A DNA stretch of 64,000 nt from JAICMB01 sp963802915 (GTDB lineage Bacteria; Acidobacteriota; Terriglobia; Bryobacterales; Bryobacteraceae): contig CAWDKQ010000010.1 in the NCBI GenBank assembly GCA_963802915.1, positions 62,001 to 126,000 on the forward strand, given 5' to 3'. The notes under the pieces are model-generated. The model worked only from the letters and a program-made list of their open reading frames with translations. It was not told where the DNA came from and searched no databases. Shown piece after piece: positions 59,980 through 64,000 of the stretch (position 1 is its first letter; the number at the start of each line of letters is the position of its first letter). The translations under genes and the position numbers were made by a program.

Positions 59980-60870
59980 ATGGACGAATCCTGGCCGTCC
60001 CTTCCATTCGACGAATGGCGCGAGACATACGACACCTTGCACATGTGGGCTCAGATCGTCGGCAAAACACGGCTGACATTGACGCCACTTGTCAACCACT
60101 GGTGGAACGTACCCCTGTACGTCACGCCCCGCGGCTTGAACACGTCTCCGATTCCATACGGCTTCCGGACCTTCGAAGCAGAGTTCGATTTTATCGCCCA
60201 CCGATTGCAAGTGCGCACCAGCGACGGCGCCGAGCGCGGCATACCGCTCTTTCCCCGGTCTGTTGCCGACTTCTACGCAGAGTACATGAGCTGCCTCCGG
60301 TCTCTCGACATTGAGGTCCGTATCAATACCATGCCCGTCGAGTTTCCCGATCCGATTCGCTTCGAGCAGGATCATAAGCACGCATCGTACGACAAGGATC
60401 ACGTCGAGCGGTTCCGCAACATTCTAATCCTGACCGATCGTTTGCTGCATCAGTTCCGGTCGCGGTTCCTCGGTAAGAGTAGTCCAGTTCATTTCTTTTG
60501 GGGCTCTTTCGACCTCGCCGTTACGCGCTTTTCCGGCAAAGCGGCGCCTCCAAAGCCGGATGTCGACCGAGTGACGCGTGAGGCATATTCGCACGAAGTG
60601 ATCAGTTGCGGATTCTGGCCCGGCGATCCGCGATTCCCTCATCCCGCATTCTATGCGTACGCCGCTCCCGCGCCGGAAGGTTTTGGACAGCAGCCTGTGC
60701 TTCCCAAGGCCGCATGGTGGGACACCGGCCTCGGCGAGTTCCTTCTAAAATACGACGACGTTCGCGCCTCAGAATCGCCCGATAGCGATGTACTCGCCTT
60801 CTGCCAAAGCACTTACGAAGCGGGAGCGACACTGGCTCATTGGGACCGCGCTTCTTTAGAACGGAAGTAG
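59980..60870 (+). CDS. DUF5996 family protein
   Basis: 296 residues from ATG 59980 (MDESWPSLPFDEWRETYDTLHMW); the in-frame ATG at 59917 lies inside the zinc-finger gene. It matches DUF5996 by its WPSLP start, NHWWNVPLYVTPRGL, the acidic FEAEFDFIAH strand, PVHFFWGSFDLAVTRFSG and HEVISCGFWPGD. No signal peptide or membrane segment. The function of the family is unknown. It lies between a zinc-finger gene and nucleotide-sugar genes. Confidence 0.82.
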   Translation: MDESWPSLPFDEWRETYDTLHMWAQIVGKTRLTLTPLVNHWWNVPLYVTPRGLNTSPIPYGFRTFEAEFDFIAHRLQVRTSDGAERGIPLFPRSVADFYAEYMSCLRSLDIEVRINTMPVEFPDPIRFEQDHKHASYDKDHVERFRNILILTDRLLHQFRSRFLGKSSPVHFFWGSFDLAVTRFSGKAAPPKPDVDRVTREAYSHEVISCGFWPGDPRFPHPAFYAYAAPAPEGFGQQPVLPKAAWWDTGLGEFLLKYDDVRASESPDSDVLAFCQSTYEAGATLAHWDRASLERK

Positions 60871-60910
60871 TTCCGCGCCGGTGTTGTACCATGCCTATTG
60901 AGGTTATCCG

Positions 60911-61657
60911 ATGAAGGGTGTCGTTCTCGCCGGTGGCTCCGGTAGCCGTCTGTATCCGCTGACCAAGATCACCAATAAGCATCTGCTCCCCATTTACTCA
61001 AAGCCGATGATTTATTATCCGATCCAGACGCTTGTCGACGCGGGCATTAAAGATATCTTAATCGTCACAGGCGGGCGTAACGCCGGTGATTTCTTACGCC
61101 TCCTTGCAAACGGAAAAGAGTTCGGACTCACTCATCTCGACTTCACATATCAGGAAGGCGAGGGTGGTATCGCGGAGGCCCTGTCGCTAGCGGAGCATTT
61201 CGCCGACGGCAAGAAACTCTGCGTGATTCTGGGCGACAACATCATCGAAGGAAGCATCCGCGCCGCCGCCGACGAGTTTCGCAATCAGGGGCGCGGCGCG
61301 CGCATTCTGCTCAAACAGGTGGAGGACGCGGAGCGCTTCGGCGTGGCGGAATTAGAGGGCGATCGCATTGTCGGCATCGAAGAGAAGCCCAAGCATCCTA
61401 AGTCGAATTATGCCGTAACAGGCATTTACATGTATGACGAAACGGTGTTCGAGAAAGTGAGAACATTGGTTCCTTCCCGGCGCGGTGAACTCGAAATCAC
61501 GGACGTGAACAACGCCTACATTCACGAAGGCTCCATGACGTTTTCGCACCTTGACGGCTGGTGGACCGACGCGGGCACGTTCGACTCGCTGTTGCGCGCC
61601 ACTAACCTGGTGGCAAGCTCCTGCCGTAAGCAGAAAGAGATCGAGGCTGCCGTATGA
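60911..61657 (+). CDS. Sugar-phosphate nucleotidyltransferase (short RmlA/SpsI type)
   Basis: 248 residues. The nucleotidyltransferase signature KGVVLAGGSGSRLYPLTKITNKHLLPIYSKPM is complete, with CVILGDNII (metal Asp), FGVAELEG, IEEKPKHP and GWWTDAGTFDS. RmlA converts glucose 1-phosphate and dTTP to dTDP-glucose. It lacks the C-terminal allosteric-site helices of long RmlA (about 290 residues) and so resembles B. subtilis SpsI. It overlaps the RmlC-like gene by 4 bases (ATGA), indicating a coupled pair for surface polysaccharide precursor synthesis. Confidence 0.9.
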   Translation: MKGVVLAGGSGSRLYPLTKITNKHLLPIYSKPMIYYPIQTLVDAGIKDILIVTGGRNAGDFLRLLANGKEFGLTHLDFTYQEGEGGIAEALSLAEHFADGKKLCVILGDNIIEGSIRAAADEFRNQGRGARILLKQVEDAERFGVAELEGDRIVGIEEKPKHPKSNYAVTGIYMYDETVFEKVRTLVPSRRGELEITDVNNAYIHEGSMTFSHLDGWWTDAGTFDSLLRATNLVASSCRKQKEIEAAV

Positions 61658-62211
61658 GCCCGGCGCCGGCCGAGACGCCGATCGAAATTGCGATGCCTTC
61701 CTGCACAAAGGGCATCGGCACTGTGATTCTGAAAGCGGATTCCGCGGACCTGATCGACGGTGTACGCATCCAGCCGGTCGCTTTGTGGCCTGACGATCGC
61801 GGGTACTTTCTCGAAGTGATCCGCATGGGCAACGGCCCGGCGAGCGATTTCCCTGCCACGAGTACGCAGGTCTCGGCGGCGCTCGGCTATCCGGGGACCA
61901 TCAAGGCTTTTCATATCCATCAACACCAGACCGACTACTGGGCGCCCGTCGCGGGAATGCTGCAGGTAGTGTTGGTCGATTTGAGAGCCGGCTCGCCAAC
62001 GCATGGCCGGAGGAATACGCTTTATCTCGGCAAGCTAAGGCCATGGCAGGTTCTCATTCCGCCCGGTGTTGCCCACGGATACAAAGTCATCGGCACGGAA
62101 CCGGCGATTCTGGTTTACGTCACTAACCGCTTCTACAATCCCGCGGACGAAGGACGCATCCCTTACAACCACGACGGCATTCAGTACGACTGGGAATTGC
62201 AACACAAATAG
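61654..62211 (+). CDS. dTDP-4-dehydrorhamnose 3,5-epimerase-like (RmlC family) protein
   Basis: 185 residues, a cupin of RmlC type: VRIQPVALWPDDRGYFLEVIR, IKAFHIHQHQTDYW (His-containing active strand), LRPWQVLIPPGVAHGYKVIG and YNPADEGRIPYNHDGIQYDW. The usual FRGLHYQ motif is replaced by KAFHIHQHQ, so the reaction may be a variant (3- or 5-epimerisation, or ketoisomerisation). It is translationally coupled to the upstream nucleotidyltransferase. RmlB and RmlD genes are not in the window. Confidence 0.85.
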   Translation: MSPAPAETPIEIAMPSCTKGIGTVILKADSADLIDGVRIQPVALWPDDRGYFLEVIRMGNGPASDFPATSTQVSAALGYPGTIKAFHIHQHQTDYWAPVAGMLQVVLVDLRAGSPTHGRRNTLYLGKLRPWQVLIPPGVAHGYKVIGTEPAILVYVTNRFYNPADEGRIPYNHDGIQYDWELQHK

Positions 62212-62219
62212 CCCTCCCA

Positions 62220-62537
62220 ATGCGAGTCACTGTTTCGCACAACAAGACTGAGCAACAGGTCAAAGACGCCGTGGACCATTCCATGGACCAGGTCTTCAGC
62301 GCGCTCGCCGTGGGCGTGGTCGAATTTACGGACCAGCATCGCCATTGGCACGGCAACACAATGACTTTTTCGCTGACCGCGAAAATGGGATTTATAAAGA
62401 CTCCGATCAAAGGCACCGTCGAGGTGCGCCCCGCCGAAGTCATGATCGACGTCGATCTGGGGGTGCTCGAAAAGCTCGTCCCGGAGGGCAGCCTTCGTTC
62501 AAGCCTTGAGAATAAGGTTCGCGGTTTATTGACCTAG
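62220..62537 (+). CDS. PHA-granule-associated-type small protein
   Basis: 105 residues matching the polyhydroxyalkanoic acid system protein family (PHA_gran_rgn): an alpha-beta dodecin-like shape with MRVTVSHNKTEQQVKDAVD, FSLTAKMGFIKTPIKGTVEV and MIDVDLGVLEKLVPEG. The family occurs in PHA loci, but also widely in bacteria without PHA clusters; no PHA synthase is nearby. It starts 8 bases after the RmlC-like stop and may ride on that transcript. Confidence 0.82.
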   Translation: MRVTVSHNKTEQQVKDAVDHSMDQVFSALAVGVVEFTDQHRHWHGNTMTFSLTAKMGFIKTPIKGTVEVRPAEVMIDVDLGVLEKLVPEGSLRSSLENKVRGLLT

Positions 62538-62538
62538 G

Positions 62539-62557
62539 TACGGAAGAAAGTTCCGTA
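62539..62557 (+). terminator. Weak hairpin after the PHA-type gene
   Basis: TACGGAA-GAAAG-TTCCGTA, perfect 7-base arms starting right after the stop codon. Only two Ts follow before a C-run, so it is a weak terminator candidate or attenuating hairpin. Confidence 0.35.
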
Positions 62558-62644
62558 TTCCCCCCTAAAGAGAACTTCTAACTTATTGAATCCAAGTAGT
62601 GGACCCCCACTTGCTACATTCCCGGCAGGAATGGAGGAATAGAC

Positions 62645-62914
62645 ATGGGAAATTTCTTACTTGGTTTCGGGATTGGGATCACCGTAGGTGTATTGTTCGC
62701 GCCCAAAGCCGGTGCCGACACGCGGCAGTATCTCAGCGACCGGGCCAATGAAGGAACCGACTACCTCGCGCAACAGGGCCAACAGTTGAAGGACAGCACG
62801 TCGGACCTGATTGAAAAAGGCCGCAAGATCGTCCGCGATCAAAAGGACAAAGTAGCCGATATGGCTAACAGCATGGCGGGACAGGCTCAACGAGAATATC
62901 AGCGCCAGGCCTAG
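62645..62914 (+). CDS. YtxH-family small membrane protein
   Basis: 89 residues with a strong GGAGG (62633-62637). The N-terminus FLLGFGIGITVGVLFAPKAGADTR is the YtxH hallmark: one membrane segment followed by AP-x-G. The rest is an amphipathic helix with repeated Lys/Asp-Gln. Homologues include general-stress proteins; the precise role is unknown. It is followed by a strong terminator and so forms its own short transcript or the end of the rml-like one. Confidence 0.88.
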   Translation: MGNFLLGFGIGITVGVLFAPKAGADTRQYLSDRANEGTDYLAQQGQQLKDSTSDLIEKGRKIVRDQKDKVADMANSMAGQAQREYQRQA

Positions 62915-62935
62915 TTTTTAATCTTGGTGAAGCGC

Positions 62936-62971
62936 GCGCCGGAAGCGACCCAGTCGCCCGGCGCTTTTTTT
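62936..62971 (+). terminator. Rho-independent terminator after the YtxH gene
   Basis: GCGCCGG at 62936-62942 pairs with CCGGCGC at 62958-62964; seven Ts follow (62965-62971). The loop is 15 bases. The tail touches the stop codon of the convergent isomerase-like gene. Confidence 0.85.
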
Positions 62972-64000
62972 ATAGCCCGGTATTCGTACCGCAAACGTTC
63001 ACTTCAATCCCGAGTTCCTGAAACATACCGGCTTTAACGGCCAAGGCGTGATCGGCGGCGGCTGCGTCCGGAGCATAGGCAACCTGAATGTGATTCGATT
63101 TGTGCTGCGCCATCAGCTGATCGCGACCCACCCCGTACATCACAGCATGCATCACCGGCCACTGCGGCGTAGTGATGTTCCAGCGGCGTTCCGTTTCTTG
63201 GCGCGGCAACTCGACGGCTTTGCCGCGGCCGATATCCGCTTTCAGAGCACCGGACTCGATATAGATTCGGCTCCAGACAATCTCGCCAGGCTTGCTCACC
63301 CCTTTCACCGTTCCTCCGCCGAGGCGGAAATACATGGGAGGCTGGCGCTCGCTGACCGCTCCGGCATAGCCGTCGATGAAATGAGCGGGGGGCACGGACC
63401 CGGAGATCTCGAACACCCACACAAACTCCTCCTGGCCATTGACCTTGAACTCTTCCCCATAGCGAACATCGTGCAAAGTGGTCTCGGGGTCAAAGGCCAG
63501 GCGGCTCCACACACGGTTGGTGATCAGCGCATCCAGACCGGCGCACTCATCCACTTCGTTGAAGTGAGGTAGGGGCCGACCTTCATAAAGGACCCGTCCG
63601 TTGCCGCGCGCGCAGACCGGAGGACGATCGGAGTTGTTCAGTAAGCCCTCGGCCAGGTCAGACGCCGGGCAAAGATCCTTCAATCCCTGCTGGTATTGAA
63701 TACCGATTGCGTCGCAGCCAAAATCGTCCGCCATCCGCAATGCCGCGATGTACATCTTGCACTGGCCGAGAATCTGGGAGTCCGTCAGATCCGTCTCTGG
63801 ATTGGGCCCGGTGAGGAAACGCATCCCCTTGGAGTCCAGCCAGGAGCGTACGGCTCGCGCCTCGGCTTCGGGAGTAGCCAGCATCTCGGCATACAGCGCC
63901 GATTGGCTCAGCCTTTCTTTGCCTACTCCGAGCGGGAGCAAGTAGGAATCCTCGATGATGGCGTTGTACATTCCCATGCAGCCTTCGTCGAATACGCCGA
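62970..64000 (-). CDS. L-fucose/L-arabinose isomerase-like protein, C-terminal part (runs off the window)
   Basis: At least 343 codons in frame; the first in-window ATG (63977) is internal, because coding continues to the window edge as VFDEGC-MGMYNAI, a block conserved inside the family. The C-terminal domain shows the Asp and His residues typical of fucose isomerases (HFNEVDECAGLDALI, HFIDGYAGAV and MHAVMYGVGRDQLMAQHKSNHIQVAYAP). The enzyme would isomerise a deoxy- or pentose aldose to ketose in the cytoplasm. Whether it is a true FucI or a related uncharacterised isomerase needs the missing N-terminus. Confidence 0.8.
   Translation of the reverse strand, partial: GVFDEGCMGMYNAIIEDSYLLPLGVGKERLSQSALYAEMLATPEAEARAVRSWLDSKGMRFLTGPNPETDLTDSQILGQCKMYIAALRMADDFGCDAIGIQYQQGLKDLCPASDLAEGLLNNSDRPPVCARGNGRVLYEGRPLPHFNEVDECAGLDALITNRVWSRLAFDPETTLHDVRYGEEFKVNGQEEFVWVFEISGSVPPAHFIDGYAGAVSERQPPMYFRLGGGTVKGVSKPGEIVWSRIYIESGALKADIGRGKAVELPRQETERRWNITTPQWPVMHAVMYGVGRDQLMAQHKSNHIQVAYAPDAAAADHALAVKAGMFQELGIEVNVCGTNTGL

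Overview
The window looks like chromosome of a soil acidobacterium of the Solibacteres/Bryobacterales type. This is inferred from moderately high GC, many Tat-exported sugar oxidoreductases and isomerases, many secreted glycoside hydrolases, BNR/sortilin-like and PQQ-propeller proteins, and a 1,112-residue repeat protein with a TIGR03437-type C-terminus, a domain known chiefly from this group. I saw no rRNA, tRNA, CRISPR array, insertion sequence or prophage.

Layout. 1-6648: a secreted LssY-like protein, then on the minus strand a tannase/feruloyl-esterase-like enzyme, a LacI regulator, a Gfo/Idh oxidoreductase and uronate isomerase; two copies of one palindromic operator precede lacI and the oxidoreductase gene. 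6699-10002: a fused indolepyruvate ferredoxin oxidoreductase broken by one frameshift. 9986-19099: secreted GH13 amylase, DUF11 protein, G3E GTPase, GH116 and GH172 enzymes. 19195-22897: acetate kinase and phosphoketolase, convergent. 23122-27466: DyP peroxidase and the TIGR03437 protein. 27594-37257: a hemicellulose locus (GH127, two enolase-superfamily enzymes, GH67 alpha-glucuronidase, GH3). 37258-39386: a cytochrome b / MsrP-like / exported MsrB operon. 39479-43667: sugar isomerase, two MacB/FtsX-type permeases and a decayed VapBC module. 43848-51705: PQQ propeller, BNR protein, a Tes-like radical SAM protein and queG. 51737-58691: two large secreted repeat proteins. 58670-64000: adenosine deaminase, UBP zinc finger, DUF5996 protein, RmlA/RmlC-like pair, a PHA-granule-type protein, YtxH protein and a partial fucose-isomerase-like gene.

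How the genes fit together. GH67, GH3, GH127, possibly GH116/GH172, and the feruloyl-esterase-like enzyme would dismantle glucuronoarabinoxylan and related plant polymers. Released uronates can enter uronate isomerase or the glucarate-dehydratase-like enzyme. Released pentoses, once converted to xylulose 5-phosphate elsewhere, can be split by phosphoketolase to acetyl phosphate, from which acetate kinase makes ATP. This is inference from families and proximity.

The best candidates for something new are the bacterial Tes-family radical SAM protein (48435-50558), the three-gene envelope methionine-sulfoxide repair operon with an unusual cytochrome partner, and the paired LacI operators. Several genes carry apparent frameshifts or lack a normal start; without reads I cannot tell real mutation from assembly error.
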